Positions 32,271 to 40,559 of a stretch of DNA of 64,000 bases are shown here, in pieces (position 1 is the stretch's first letter; each line of letters begins with the position of its first letter). A program made the position numbers and the translations under genes. Origin of the DNA: Terracoccus sp. 273MFTsu3.1 (lineage in GTDB: Bacteria; Actinomycetota; Actinomycetes; Actinomycetales; Dermatophilaceae); contig NZ_KB911820.1 of the NCBI RefSeq assembly GCF_000383675.1, forward strand, positions 372,001 through 436,000, in the 5' to 3' direction. Below the pieces are notes generated by a model. The model saw only the letters and a program-made list of their open reading frames with translations. It had not been told where the DNA came from and searched no databases.

Positions 32271-32690
32271 GTCGCCCGATCTCCCGACAAGCAGAGCGAT
32301 GCTCGGACGACCGCGAAGGTTAGCCAGAAGGTCTGCGACGGCCAGATCGAGCTCACCGGCACCAAGGTGCAGAAGGGCGTCAAGTCCGTCGGTGACCAGT
32401 ACCTCAACGAGAAGGCGCAGGGCCAGTTCGTCCTCGTCAGCAATATCGGCGACGAGGCACAACTCCTCTCCGACTCGTCTCAGAAGGTGCGCGACGCCAA
32501 GGTCCGCGAGTTCCCCGCCGGCACTGGGGTGCGATCTACATCAAGGACAACAAGGTCTTCCTCTAGGAGATCAACCCCGGGAGCGCCGTCAAGAAGACCT
32601 CATCTTCGAAATGCCGAGGGCACCGAGCAGGCCGGCATCGAGCTGCACGACTCGCGCTTCTCCGACGGCGTCAACGTCCAGCTCGGCTGA
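32271..32690 (+). pseudogene. Decayed DUF4352-domain (secreted telokin-like) gene
   Basis: Three frames together spell a DUF4352-like domain. Frame one, to about 32525, gives K-V-Q-K-G-V-K-S-V-G-D and A-Q-G-Q-F-V-L-V-S-N-I-G-D-E-A-Q. A shift then gives I-Y-I-K-D-N-K-V-F-L, an in-frame TAG, and E-I-N-P-G-S-A-V-K-K. Further shifts give L-I-F-E-M-P and finally I-E-L-H-D-S-R-F-S-D-G-V ending at TGA 32690. The signal peptide and N-terminus are missing. At least two frameshifts and one nonsense codon make it non-functional. It abuts the receiver remnant head to head. Confidence 0.8.
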
Positions 32691-32806
32691 GACGGCGTAT
32701 GCCGCGGGGTTGGCGTCGCGTGGGGGGTCGGCTCCCACTACGAAGGGCAATTTCTTCAAACCGGCACGGGCATGATCTGCGACGTCCAAGATGAGCCTTT
32801 GCCTCA

Positions 32807-33412
32807 ATGAGAAAGCGATCACTCGACGTGAACAGCCAAGACCTGCCCACGCCCAATGCGCCGACCAAGCCGACGATCCAGCTGCCGCCGCCCCTGGGGC
32901 AGCCGCCCCAGTCTTGGCCCCCCTCCGCTCCCCAGCCCCTGCCCCAGAAGCGTAGCAAGAAGCACCTGATCGGCTACCCGGTCACCGCCCTGCTGGCGCT
33001 CGGCATCGGGGCGGCGGGCGGTGGCAACGCCGACGCAACGCCGCCGGCCACAGCCTCGTCGACCGTGGTGGTCACGCAGACCGTCCCCGTGCCATCGATT
33101 GCGACTGCCACGCAGACACTTCGCGCGACCGTGACGGTGGCCGCCTCAAGGGCGCCTGTCGCGGTGGCCGCGCCGAAGCCCGCGAGCAAGGTCACCGTCC
33201 CAGATGGCGTGGGCATGAACTATCAGGATGCGCAGGACGCCTGGCGAGCCGCTGGCCTCCATGTCGCTCCGGCCGAGGACGCGACGGGCGCCCACCGGAT
33301 CCCGGTCCTCGACGCAAACTGGGTCGTCCTGGCCCAGAACCTCCAGGCCGGCAGCAAGGTCGCCGTCGATTCTTTCATCATCGCGACGATCAAGAAGTAC
33401 AGCGACAACTGA
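32807..33412 (+). CDS. Membrane-anchored protein with PASTA-like C-terminal domain
   Basis: 201 residues. A Pro-rich cytoplasmic N-terminus is followed by a single membrane span near residues 50-66, a Thr/Val/Ala-rich extracellular linker and a C-terminal PASTA-like module from about residue 135 (V-P-D-G-V-G-M-N-Y-Q-D-A-Q-D-A, then V-L-A-Q-N-L-Q-A-G). PASTA modules bind peptidoglycan fragments in kinases and are also found in stand-alone actinobacterial proteins next to DUF4352 genes. That fits the decayed DUF4352 gene just upstream. The start is uncertain; a GTG at 32828 is an alternative. Confidence 0.7.
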   Translation: MRKRSLDVNSQDLPTPNAPTKPTIQLPPPLGQPPQSWPPSAPQPLPQKRSKKHLIGYPVTALLALGIGAAGGGNADATPPATASSTVVVTQTVPVPSIATATQTLRATVTVAASRAPVAVAAPKPASKVTVPDGVGMNYQDAQDAWRAAGLHVAPAEDATGAHRIPVLDANWVVLAQNLQAGSKVAVDSFIIATIKKYSDN

Positions 33413-33514
33413 CGGAGATTGGCCTCCACGATGATGTCGTCGGGGCCACGTTTCGTGTTCTCCCATGCGAAGGTGCTCTAGCTCGGATCTGATCGACAGA
33501 GAAGAGGGTGCGGT

Positions 33515-33727
33515 ATGCCGCAGTACAAGGTCGTCGAGCTCCGCGAGGGGATGCTTGGCGGGAAGATGTCTGGGGACAAGCTTGAGAAGGTGCTCAACGA
33601 GTACGGCTCCAAGGGGTGGTCGCTGAAGGCGATCACGTCTGTCGACGTCAAGGGTCGTATCGGGCCCGGCGGCGTCAGCGGCGTCTTGGTGACTTTCGAA
33701 AAGGCTGAGCCGCCGACACATCCGTGA
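33515..33727 (+). CDS. DUF4177-like small protein
   Basis: 70 residues with the DUF4177 pattern: Y-K-V-V-E-L at the start, K-L-E-K-V-L-N-E-Y-G-S-K-G-W-S-L in the middle and V-L-V-T-F-E-K at the end. These small cytoplasmic proteins have no known function. A strong ribosome site (GAGAAGAGGG) precedes the ATG. The stop codon lies inside a perfect 42-bp palindrome. Confidence 0.85.
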   Translation: MPQYKVVELREGMLGGKMSGDKLEKVLNEYGSKGWSLKAITSVDVKGRIGPGGVSGVLVTFEKAEPPTHP

Positions 33728-33765
33728 AGGTGCGACGCTCAGAATTCTGAGCGTCGCACCTTCAC
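33724..33765. terminator. Perfect 42-bp palindrome, likely bidirectional terminator
   Basis: Two 21-base arms meet without a spacer at a central GAATTC; the left arm begins GTGAAGGTGCGACG. It includes the stop codon of the DUF4177 gene and lies between it and the convergent gene ending at 33821. No T run. The arms are longer than needed for termination. Confidence 0.75.
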
Positions 33766-33820
33766 AGTTCCCAAGTCGCCGCAGCCGGCGCCGCGCTGGC
33801 GTCTCGTCGGCGCTAGCGCG

Positions 33821-34375
33821 TCAGTCGCAGTTTGGGCAGGGGCCGGAGACGGGCATCTCCATGAAGCACGTCGGGCAGACCGCGCCGCGCCGAGCCTCCG
33901 TGGCGGCCGTCGCCCGCGGCGTACTCGCCCGGACGACCCGCGCCTTCGCGGTCAACGTCGGCACCGCGTCGGCTGGCACGTCAGCCCCCCAGTGGCGGTA
34001 GCACTCGAGCCGCGCGGCGGCCGCGCTGTTCTCGCGCTCGAGCGGGTCCGCGATCGGGGCCTCGCCAGCAACACGCAGCGCCTCGTCGTAGCCGGCTCCG
34101 ACCTGCCCATCGTCCTTGCGGACGACCAGGGACGCGAGCGGCGGCTCGTTGCGCACGTGGTTGACCTTGACCAGGTCGGCGAGCAGGGCGCCGATCCAGT
34201 TGCGCATCTGCGCCTTGGTCCGCAGCGACGAGCGGCGCTGGACCTCCTCGGCGAGCTCGGAGTAGGTGATGACGGCGTTGTAGCGACCCGCGGTCTCCAC
34301 GAGCACCTCGTAGGCGTGCTTCGCCCAGTAGGGCTGGGCGAACTTCGGAGTCACGAACGTCTCGTGGTCAGACAT
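33821..34375 (-). CDS. Unknown protein with C-terminal zinc ribbon
   Basis: 184 residues from the ATG at 34375. The first 110 residues look like a winged-helix unit (A-Y-E-V-L-V-E-T-A-G-R-Y, then I-T-Y-S-E-L-A-E-E-V and M-R-N-W-I-G-A-L-L-A-D-L). The C-terminus is a compact zinc ribbon, C-P-T-C...C-P-N-C. The N-terminal part recalls small nucleic-acid-binding modules, but I cannot name a family. Longer starts to 34426 exist. No export signal. Confidence 0.7.
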   Translation of the reverse strand: MSDHETFVTPKFAQPYWAKHAYEVLVETAGRYNAVITYSELAEEVQRRSSLRTKAQMRNWIGALLADLVKVNHVRNEPPLASLVVRKDDGQVGAGYDEALRVAGEAPIADPLERENSAAAARLECYRHWGADVPADAVPTLTAKARVVRASTPRATAATEARRGAVCPTCFMEMPVSGPCPNCD

Positions 34376-34499
34376 GGTGAGCCATTCGATTCCTTCATGG
34401 TGCGTCGACGAAGTACCAGTCTCCACCCAACGCGACCCGGACCCCTACCCGGTCCTGCGCGACAGCCGCCCGGGCGCCGCCGACGGCCGGCGGAAAGGG

Positions 34500-36428
34500 T
34501 CACATCTCCGGGTCCGTCGTGGACTCCGCCGCGATCACGTGCATGACCGCGTTGATGAGGGCCAGGTGGGTGAACGCCTGCGGGAAGTTCCCCAGGTGGC
34601 GCCCCGTGTGCGTGTCGATCTCCTCGGCATACAGCTCCAGAGGCCCGGCAAACGAGAGCAGCTTGGCGCACAGCTCGTGCGCCCGCTTGTGCTCGCCGAT
34701 CTCCGACAGTGCCGACACGAGCCAGAACGAGCAGATCGTGAAGGTCCCCTCCTCGCCGGAGAAGCCGTCGTCCGTCTCGTCGACGCGATACCGCAGCACG
34801 AGCCCGTCGACCGTCAGCTCGTCCGCGATCGCCAGCACCGTCGCCCGGATCACCGGGTGGTCCGGCGGCAGGAAGCGCACGAGCGGCGCCAGCAGCAGCG
34901 AGGCGTCCAGGGCTGACGACCCGTAGTACTGCGTCAGCACCCCACGCTCGTCGACCCCGTGCTCGAGGATGTCGGCCATGATCTCCTCGGCGGCCAGCTC
35001 CCACTCCGCGGCCTGCGAGTCCTCCCCGATCATCGACGCGAGCTTCGCGCCGCGGTCGACCGCGACCCAGCACATGATCTTGGACGACGTGAAGTGCTTG
35101 AGCTCGCCGCGCACCTCCCAGATGCCGGCGTCGGGCTCGCGCCAGTGCTTGAGCGCCGTCCGCACCTGCTTGCCGAGGATCGGCCAGATGCGCCCGTCGA
35201 GGTGGTCGGCCACCTTCGAGTGGAGATAGACCGAGTCGAGCAGCGCGCCCCAGACGTCGTGCTGCACCTGCGAGTGCGCGGCGTTGCCGATGCGCACGGG
35301 CCGCGAGCCGGCATACCCCGGCAGGTGGTCGAGCTCGAACTCCGGCAGCTCTCGCTCCCCGCCGATGCCGTACATGATCTGCAGGTCCTCGTCGCGCTCG
35401 GCCATGTCGGCGATGAACGAGAAGAAGTCCACTGCCTCCCAGTCGAACCCGAGCGAGTACATCCCCCACAGGGCGAAGGTCGCGTCACGGATCCACGTGT
35501 AGCGGTAGTCGTAGTTTCGTTCTCCACCAATGGTTTCCGGCAGTGACGTCGTCGACGCGGCGGCGATCGCACCGGTCGGCGCATACGTCAGGCCCTTGAG
35601 CGTCAGCGCACTCCGCTGGAGGTAGCTGCGCCACGGGTGGTCGGGGAAGCGGCCGCGGGCGAGCCAGTGCTGCCAGTGGTGCGCCGTCCACACGAGCCGC
35701 TGGTACGCCTGGCCGAAGTCGGTCGGCGGCGGCTTGTCGCCCCACGAGAGCGCGATGTAGCGGACGTCGCCCTCCCTGAGCAGCGTTCTCGCAGCGGCCT
35801 GCCCGCCCTCGAAGCCGAGTCGCAGGTCCGTCGTGAGCGTCAGCACGACGTCCGACCCGTCCGCGACGGCGCGGCCCTGGTGGTAGCCGAGGTCGGTGTA
35901 GTCCCACCTCACCGGTCTGCGCCCGTAGTCGAGCACCGGCTCGCACTCCATCACCATCTGCACCTCGCCCGAGACGCAGCGGATCGTCCGCAGCAGCGTG
36001 TGCTCGGCGTCGTAGTCCATCGGCGTGCGCCGGTGCTTCGGCGACACCTCGTCGTCGTGACGCCACGGCCCGATGAGGAGCACGTCGCGGACGATGATCC
36101 AGCCCGTCGGCGTGCCCCAGCTCGTCTCGAGCACCATCGTGCCCGGCAGGTAGCGCCGCGCCGTCGGCACGCCGACGTCCGACGGCCCGAGCCGGAAGCG
36201 CCCCGAGTGCCGCCCGAGCATCGCCCCGAAGACACTCGGCGAGTCCAGGCGTGGCAGGCACATCCAGTCGACGTCGCCGCCCGGCGCCAGGAGCGCCGTC
36301 ACCTCACCGTCGGACAGGAACCCGTAGTCCGCGATCGGGACCGCCTTGACGCGCCCCGTCGGGCCCGCCGAGCCCGGCGCGCTCGTCGAGGCGTGCGAGG
36401 TCGCGACGTCGTCGGCAGATGCGTCCAT
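34500..36428 (-). CDS. Glycoside hydrolase family 15 protein (glucoamylase/trehalase-like)
   Basis: 642 residues. The beta-sandwich N-terminal domain begins I-A-D-Y-G-F-L-S-D-G-E, and the (alpha/alpha)6 barrel follows. The barrel shows N-Y-D-Y-R-Y-T-W-I-R-D-A near residue 305, a G-E-R-E-L-P-E motif near 360, and a late E-E-I-D-T-H-T-G near 605 carrying the second catalytic Glu. Bacterial GH15 proteins of this form are glucoamylases or acid trehalases acting in the cytoplasm. The start is weakly supported: no clear ribosome site at the ATG, and the N-terminal 28 residues are low complexity. Confidence 0.9.
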   Translation of the reverse strand: MDASADDVATSHASTSAPGSAGPTGRVKAVPIADYGFLSDGEVTALLAPGGDVDWMCLPRLDSPSVFGAMLGRHSGRFRLGPSDVGVPTARRYLPGTMVLETSWGTPTGWIIVRDVLLIGPWRHDDEVSPKHRRTPMDYDAEHTLLRTIRCVSGEVQMVMECEPVLDYGRRPVRWDYTDLGYHQGRAVADGSDVVLTLTTDLRLGFEGGQAAARTLLREGDVRYIALSWGDKPPPTDFGQAYQRLVWTAHHWQHWLARGRFPDHPWRSYLQRSALTLKGLTYAPTGAIAAASTTSLPETIGGERNYDYRYTWIRDATFALWGMYSLGFDWEAVDFFSFIADMAERDEDLQIMYGIGGERELPEFELDHLPGYAGSRPVRIGNAAHSQVQHDVWGALLDSVYLHSKVADHLDGRIWPILGKQVRTALKHWREPDAGIWEVRGELKHFTSSKIMCWVAVDRGAKLASMIGEDSQAAEWELAAEEIMADILEHGVDERGVLTQYYGSSALDASLLLAPLVRFLPPDHPVIRATVLAIADELTVDGLVLRYRVDETDDGFSGEEGTFTICSFWLVSALSEIGEHKRAHELCAKLLSFAGPLELYAEEIDTHTGRHLGNFPQAFTHLALINAVMHVIAAESTTDPEM

Positions 36429-36890
36429 GAATTCAGAGTGCTCGCGGTCCTCGCTCCGCACAAGGGACGCCTCGCCACGAGGGCGGCGAGCCGCCGGGCG
36501 CACCGAGGGCGTATGCCGTCCGCTCCCGCAAGAGCCCGACAAGAGTCCCGCAAGGTCATTCGAATTCGGACATCCAGGCAACCGGGCGGGTCTCCACTGG
36601 AGGGAGTCGTCCACCGACGACGCAGACTTCGACGGTTGGCCCGTTGTGGTACGTGAACCGTCACGGGGCCCGAGCTCGCATCGCGAGGCGGGCCCCATCG
36701 TCATCCGGACAGCCAGCCCCGCTGAGTCCCCTGATGACCCAATGCACAGTCCCGCCGAGGCAGCGGCCCCGTCTCCAACGGCGGCATCCCGGGCGCGCCC
36801 TGCGACAGTGCTCCGCCCGGTGGGGCAGTGACGCAGGCGCCCATCCGCCAACCGGCCAACGAGCCAACAAGCGAATCAGCCGAACAAGCG
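36429..36890. other. 462-bp intergenic region
   Basis: Upstream of the GH15 gene. It holds one GTATGCC motif (36510) and the first copy of the two-hairpin repeat element (36624-36696, annotated separately). The remainder, 36697-36890, shows no convincing reading frame or structure. Confidence 0.6.
36624..36696 (+). ncRNA. Repeated two-hairpin element, copy 1 (putative small RNA)
   Basis: A 41-nt block (36624-36664), identical to 43221-43261, contains arms GACGGTT and AACCGTC around an 18-nt loop. It is followed by a strong hairpin (36665-36696) in which GGGGCCCG pairs with CGGGCCCC and an inner CTCGC pairs with GCGAG. Block plus terminator-like hairpin is the layout of a small RNA 3' end. 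The second copy keeps the block exactly but uses a different hairpin sequence with the same shape. The plus strand is inferred from the order of the hairpins. Confidence 0.5.
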
Positions 36891-37412
36891 TCAGGCGACG
36901 GCGATGTCGACGAGCAGCTCGGTGGCCAGCCGTTCGAGGTCTGCTCGCAGTGCCGCCGAGTCCGACCCGCCCGGCACGCGCACGACGACGTGCGCCTCGA
37001 AGAGCAGCCCGCCGGCCATTGGCGCCTCGCGCGTCCCGGTCGTCATCGTCTCGATCGACAGCTCGTGCCGGTTCAGCACCGACGACACCTCGCGGACGAT
37101 GCCGGGGCTGTCGTTGCCGAGCAGGTCGATCGTCAGCCGCTTCGCGTCGGCGTCGTCGGCCACGACTGCGTCAGCCTCCGCGCCGGGGTGGGCCGCCACC
37201 TCGAGCAGCCCGTCGAGCTCGCGCAGCGCGGCCGTCAGCGCGTCGACCCCTTCAGTGGGCACACCCACGACGACGATGCCGGCGAACTTGCCGGCCAGCT
37301 CGGCGAGCTGGCTGTCCTCCCAGTTGCCGTCGTGCGCGGTGACGACGTCCGCGAGAGCACTGACGAGGCCGGCGCGGTCGTCGCCGATGACGGTGAGCAC
37401 GAGTCTGGGCAC
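36891..37412 (-). CDS. Two-ACT-domain protein, GcvR-like
   Basis: 173 residues. ACT domain one starts L-V-L-T-V-I-G-D-D-R-A-G-L-V-S-A-L-A; ACT domain two, near residue 92, reads L-T-I-D-L-L-G-N-D-S-P-G-I-V-R-E-V-S. This tandem arrangement is that of the glycine-cleavage repressor GcvR and related amino-acid-binding regulators, without enzyme or DNA-binding domain. It probably senses a small amino acid and acts through a partner; partner unknown. GTG start without a strong ribosome site. Confidence 0.85.
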   Translation of the reverse strand: MPRLVLTVIGDDRAGLVSALADVVTAHDGNWEDSQLAELAGKFAGIVVVGVPTEGVDALTAALRELDGLLEVAAHPGAEADAVVADDADAKRLTIDLLGNDSPGIVREVSSVLNRHELSIETMTTGTREAPMAGGLLFEAHVVVRVPGGSDSAALRADLERLATELLVDIAVA

Positions 37413-37538
37413 ATCCGCAGCCTACTGACCGCGCACCGCTCGCGCGGCAGCCCGCGCGACGTCGGGCAACCCGACGACGCAGCACACGGCATACGCCGGC
37501 GGGTGACGTCGCCGCGACGCAGTCAGCAGGTAGGCGCC

Positions 37539-37576
37539 GGGCCGGGTGCACCCGCTTCTTGAGTGCAACCCGGCCC
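37539..37576 (-). terminator. Terminator hairpin after the MpaB-like gene
   Basis: GGGCCGGGTGCAC pairs with GTGCAACCCGGCCC with a single-base bulge and an 11-nt loop. It begins 16 bp after the stop of the minus-strand gene. Confidence 0.65.
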
Positions 37577-37592
37577 GGTCAAAGGTGGCCGC

Positions 37593-38549
37593 TCAGCTGG
37601 CGGCCTGGGCCCCGACGAGTTCATCCGGCTCGTCGGGGGTCTGGGGGGAGCCCGACGGGGTGTCGGGAGGGGTGTCGGACGGGCGGCGCTCGGCGAGCCC
37701 GGCCATGCCCCAGCGCACCGCCGCCGTGCCGAGGTGCCCGAGCGGCCGCGCCACGAGCGTCGAGACGACGCCGGGCAGCGGGATGCCGAGCATCTCGCGC
37801 GCCCACCCGGGCAGCAGGGACACGCCACCGGAGGCGAGGGTCCCGTAGCCCGGCCGGGCGTAGAAGGGCAGCGGAGGGTCGAGGAGGAGGAAGCGTGCGG
37901 CCTCGCGGGCGGCCGGCGACGTCTCGAGCTCGGGACGGTAGGACGCGAGGACGGCCCGCAGCTCGGCGACCGACGTCGGCGGGTCGACGACGCCGAGCCG
38001 CCCGGCCGGGATGCCGGCCTGTGCGACGTAGACGTCGGCCTCGTCGCCGGTCAGCGGCGTGTCGCCGAAGGTCTGGTAGCCGCGGAGGAACGAGTCGATC
38101 TCGGCCGCGTGCACCCACATGAGCAGGTGCGGGTCGTCGGCGCGGTAGGGCCGGCCGAGGTGGTCCTTGCCGCGCACCCGCTCGTGGATCGAGCGGACCA
38201 TCGCGATGGCCTCCTCGGCGTGCTCGATCGTGCCGAAGGTCGTCGTCGTGAGGTAGTGGCTCGTGCGCTGGAGTCGGCCCCACGGGTCGCTCTTGTAGCC
38301 GCTGTGGCCGGCGACCCCGGCCATCGCCATCGGGTGCAGCATCTGCAGCAGCAGCGACGTCACGCCCGCCGGGAACATCGAGGCGTCCGCGTGCACCCGC
38401 CACACCGGGTCCTCGGGCGTGAACCACCGCTCGCCCCGGGCACCCCAGATCCGCTGCGCGCGGTCGGGGGCGTCGTCACCCGCGACCTTGCTGCGCAGCA
38501 TGACGCCGAGCTGGCGCTGCAGCAGCCGGGCTCCTGCGGTGGGACTCAT
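37593..38549 (-). CDS. MpaB-like (DUF2236) oxygenase family protein
   Basis: 318 residues. DUF2236/MpaB hallmarks: V-W-R-V-H-A-D near residue 50, a central L-L-L-Q-M-L-H-P, then H-S-G-Y and W-V-H-A-A-E near 145, which supply conserved His residues for a haem-like site. Known members include latex-clearing oxygenases and mycophenolic-acid MpaB; most actinobacterial members have unknown substrates. A C-terminal Pro/Asp-rich tail follows. TAnnnT (TATGTT) lies 7 bp before the ATG at 38549, so the mRNA may be leaderless; an upstream ATG at 38561 is possible. Confidence 0.88.
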   Translation of the reverse strand: MSPTAGARLLQRQLGVMLRSKVAGDDAPDRAQRIWGARGERWFTPEDPVWRVHADASMFPAGVTSLLLQMLHPMAMAGVAGHSGYKSDPWGRLQRTSHYLTTTTFGTIEHAEEAIAMVRSIHERVRGKDHLGRPYRADDPHLLMWVHAAEIDSFLRGYQTFGDTPLTGDEADVYVAQAGIPAGRLGVVDPPTSVAELRAVLASYRPELETSPAAREAARFLLLDPPLPFYARPGYGTLASGGVSLLPGWAREMLGIPLPGVVSTLVARPLGHLGTAAVRWGMAGLAERRPSDTPPDTPSGSPQTPDEPDELVGAQAAS

Positions 38550-38738
38550 GCTCGACAACATAACCGCAGGTCAGGGGCGCGCGGAAACGATCTGTACAGG
38601 GTTTGGGACGGCCTGGTCGAACGTGTGTCCACCCCGATCGTGCGGGCGCGTGAGGACACGTGCGGTTGCCTGCTGTTGAATGTCGTCACGCTCATGGCGC
38701 AGACCACAGCCGTCTGCGCGTGGCCGGTGCTCGCAGAC

Positions 38739-39134
38739 TCAGTCGAGCGTGATCCGGATGCCGGCGCGCGGGCCACGCGGCCGCACCCGGTCGGTGACCG
38801 CGGCCACAGCGTCACCCAGCCGCGCCATGACGTACTTGCGGCCCATGGCGCGCTTGACCGCGGCGACGCCCTCGGGGCTGCGGTCGACGACGGCCGTGCC
38901 GGCATACGTCGGCGCCCCCTCGGGCACGCGCCCGCGGATGTCGCACGGACGCAGCTCGACCCGGGAGGTGTGCGCGAGCCGCTTGAGCTTGCCGCTCGGG
39001 TCGACCGTGATGACGACGAGGTCGCCGCCGTCGCGCGCGACCCACACGGGCGAGCTCACCGGGGCCCCCGTCCGGCGGAACGTCGTCAGCGACACGTAGC
39101 GGTTGGCGTTGACGACGTCGACGTCGTCCGGCAT
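38739..39134 (-). CDS. PPOX-class F420-dependent oxidoreductase-like protein
   Basis: 131 residues of a flavin-reductase split barrel: Y-V-S-L-T-T-F-R-R-T-G-A-P-V-S-S-P-V-W at the start, then K-L-K-R-L-A and V-E-L-R-P-C-D. The central G-K-L-K-R-L-A segment is typical of small PPOX proteins, many of which use F420 in actinobacteria. Substrate unknown. ATG at 39134 with GTGAG 4 nt upstream; a GTG at 39143 is an alternative. Confidence 0.85.
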   Translation of the reverse strand: MPDDVDVVNANRYVSLTTFRRTGAPVSSPVWVARDGGDLVVITVDPSGKLKRLAHTSRVELRPCDIRGRVPEGAPTYAGTAVVDRSPEGVAAVKRAMGRKYVMARLGDAVAAVTDRVRPRGPRAGIRITLD

Positions 39135-39206
39135 GGGGCTCACGCCGCCAGCGTATGCCGTGTGGCCAGCTCCCAGCCCTCGCCGAGGACGTGCCCGCCG
39201 CGCGAC

Positions 39207-40559
39207 TCAGGCCAGCGTGCGCACCACCGCGACGACGCCGATGGCGAGGGCCGTCGCCGCCATGAGCGCCGCGGTCGTCGTCGCTGCGGCGCCGGCGCGA
39301 CCCGGTCGACGGGCCAGGGCTGCAGCCGTGGCCGTGAACGCGGCGAGGAGGAGCCCCAGGGTCATGAGGTTCGCCGCGTCGCCACGGCGCTGCGAGGAGT
39401 CGACCGCCTCGTGCTGGGCGGCGAGGAGCCGGTCGTAGTCCGCCGGCTCGGACGTCACCATCGCGACGACGTCGGCCGGGACCCCGTCGGACTCGGTGGG
39501 CGGCGCCGTCATCGCGCCGGCGACCTGCGCCCACGTCGACGCCGCTGCGGCATCGGCGCTCGCGAGCTCGGGCTGCCCCGGCACGTCGTCTCCCACGGCG
39601 ACGAACCGCCTCGCGAGAGAGAGCATCCCGAGCTGCACCTGCTCCTGCTGGCTCCGGAGCGCGAACGAGGTGTAGAGCTGGCTCGCCAGTAGCGATCCCG
39701 TGATCGTCGTCGCCCGCCGTGACGACTCGGCGTCGTCGCGCGCCGACCCGCTCGAGAGCACGAGCTGGGCCGCGGTCAGGACTGGCAGCAGCAGCCACGC
39801 GACGAGGGCCACGCCGGCGGCCAGGCGCTGGGCCCGGGTCCGCTCCTGCCACGGCTGGGGCACGAGCCCGACGTCGTCGTCGCCCTCGGGCGTGCCCTCG
39901 GAGGGCGTCCCGGACGCCGCCCGTGCCCGGTGACGGTTGCCCGCCGTGCGGACGACGACGAACGCGGCCGCGGCGACGACCGACAGCGCAGCGAGCCGCA
40001 ACGCCCACGCCGCTCGTGCGTCGCCGTCGGCGACGGCGTCCTTGACGCCCTGAGGGTCGGCCCCCGTCAGGGTGAGCGCGTCCGCGAGACGCGAGCTCAC
40101 GGCATACCCGTGGTCGCTGCGCTCGTAGTCGGCGGAGAGCAGGGAGCTGCCCGCCTGCTGGAGACCCGCCCGCAGCTCGCCGGCGGTCTTGCGCAGCGTC
40201 GCCGCCTCTGCGGCCGCGAGCCGGCTGCCGGGCGTCGCGAGACCCCGCGACGTGACCGCGTCGGAGGCGTCCTGGAGGGCGTCGGCCCGCACCTCGAGCA
40301 GCGCGAGGTCGAGGGCGACCGGTGCCTGGTCCTGGTAGAGGTGACGCACCTCCTCGACGGTGAGGGCCATCGAGCGGGTCTCGAGCCGGGTCGACTGGAG
40401 CCAGGCGCCACCCGCCTCGGCGGCGAGCCACGTGCCACCGGCGAGCAGCGCCGCGACGAGGACCGAGACGGCGACCTGCGCCGGGTTCGAGCGGATCCGC
40501 GCCGCCCACCCGTCCAGGCGTCCGGCCGCGCGTTCGGCCGGTGACTCCGGCACGGTCAC
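39207..40559 (-). CDS. Membrane protein with two extracytoplasmic helical regions, unknown function
   Basis: 450 residues. There are about four spans: near residues 28-50, about 190-205, about 250-270, and a C-terminal pair. Between the first two, and again after the third, lie long charged helical regions rich in Ala, Asp and Gln, recalling four-helix sensor domains. No catalytic motif is visible. It begins with a GTG that overlaps the stop of the lipoprotein gene by 4 bp (GTGA), so the two are coupled and may act together at the membrane. Confidence 0.75.
   Translation of the reverse strand: MTVPESPAERAAGRLDGWAARIRSNPAQVAVSVLVAALLAGGTWLAAEAGGAWLQSTRLETRSMALTVEEVRHLYQDQAPVALDLALLEVRADALQDASDAVTSRGLATPGSRLAAAEAATLRKTAGELRAGLQQAGSSLLSADYERSDHGYAVSSRLADALTLTGADPQGVKDAVADGDARAAWALRLAALSVVAAAAFVVVRTAGNRHRARAASGTPSEGTPEGDDDVGLVPQPWQERTRAQRLAAGVALVAWLLLPVLTAAQLVLSSGSARDDAESSRRATTITGSLLASQLYTSFALRSQQEQVQLGMLSLARRFVAVGDDVPGQPELASADAAAASTWAQVAGAMTAPPTESDGVPADVVAMVTSEPADYDRLLAAQHEAVDSSQRRGDAANLMTLGLLLAAFTATAAALARRPGRAGAAATTTAALMAATALAIGVVAVVRTLA

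Noticed and set aside
32367-32690. 107-codon plus-strand gene
   Set aside because: Its second half leaves the DUF4352 frame and becomes Arg/Ser-rich noise; the homologous residues continue in other frames, so it is part of a pseudogene.
36624-36664. Leader peptide encoded by the repeated 41-nt block
   Set aside because: All three frames of either strand can be read, but none starts with a supported codon and ribosome site in both copies, and hairpin structure explains the conservation better.
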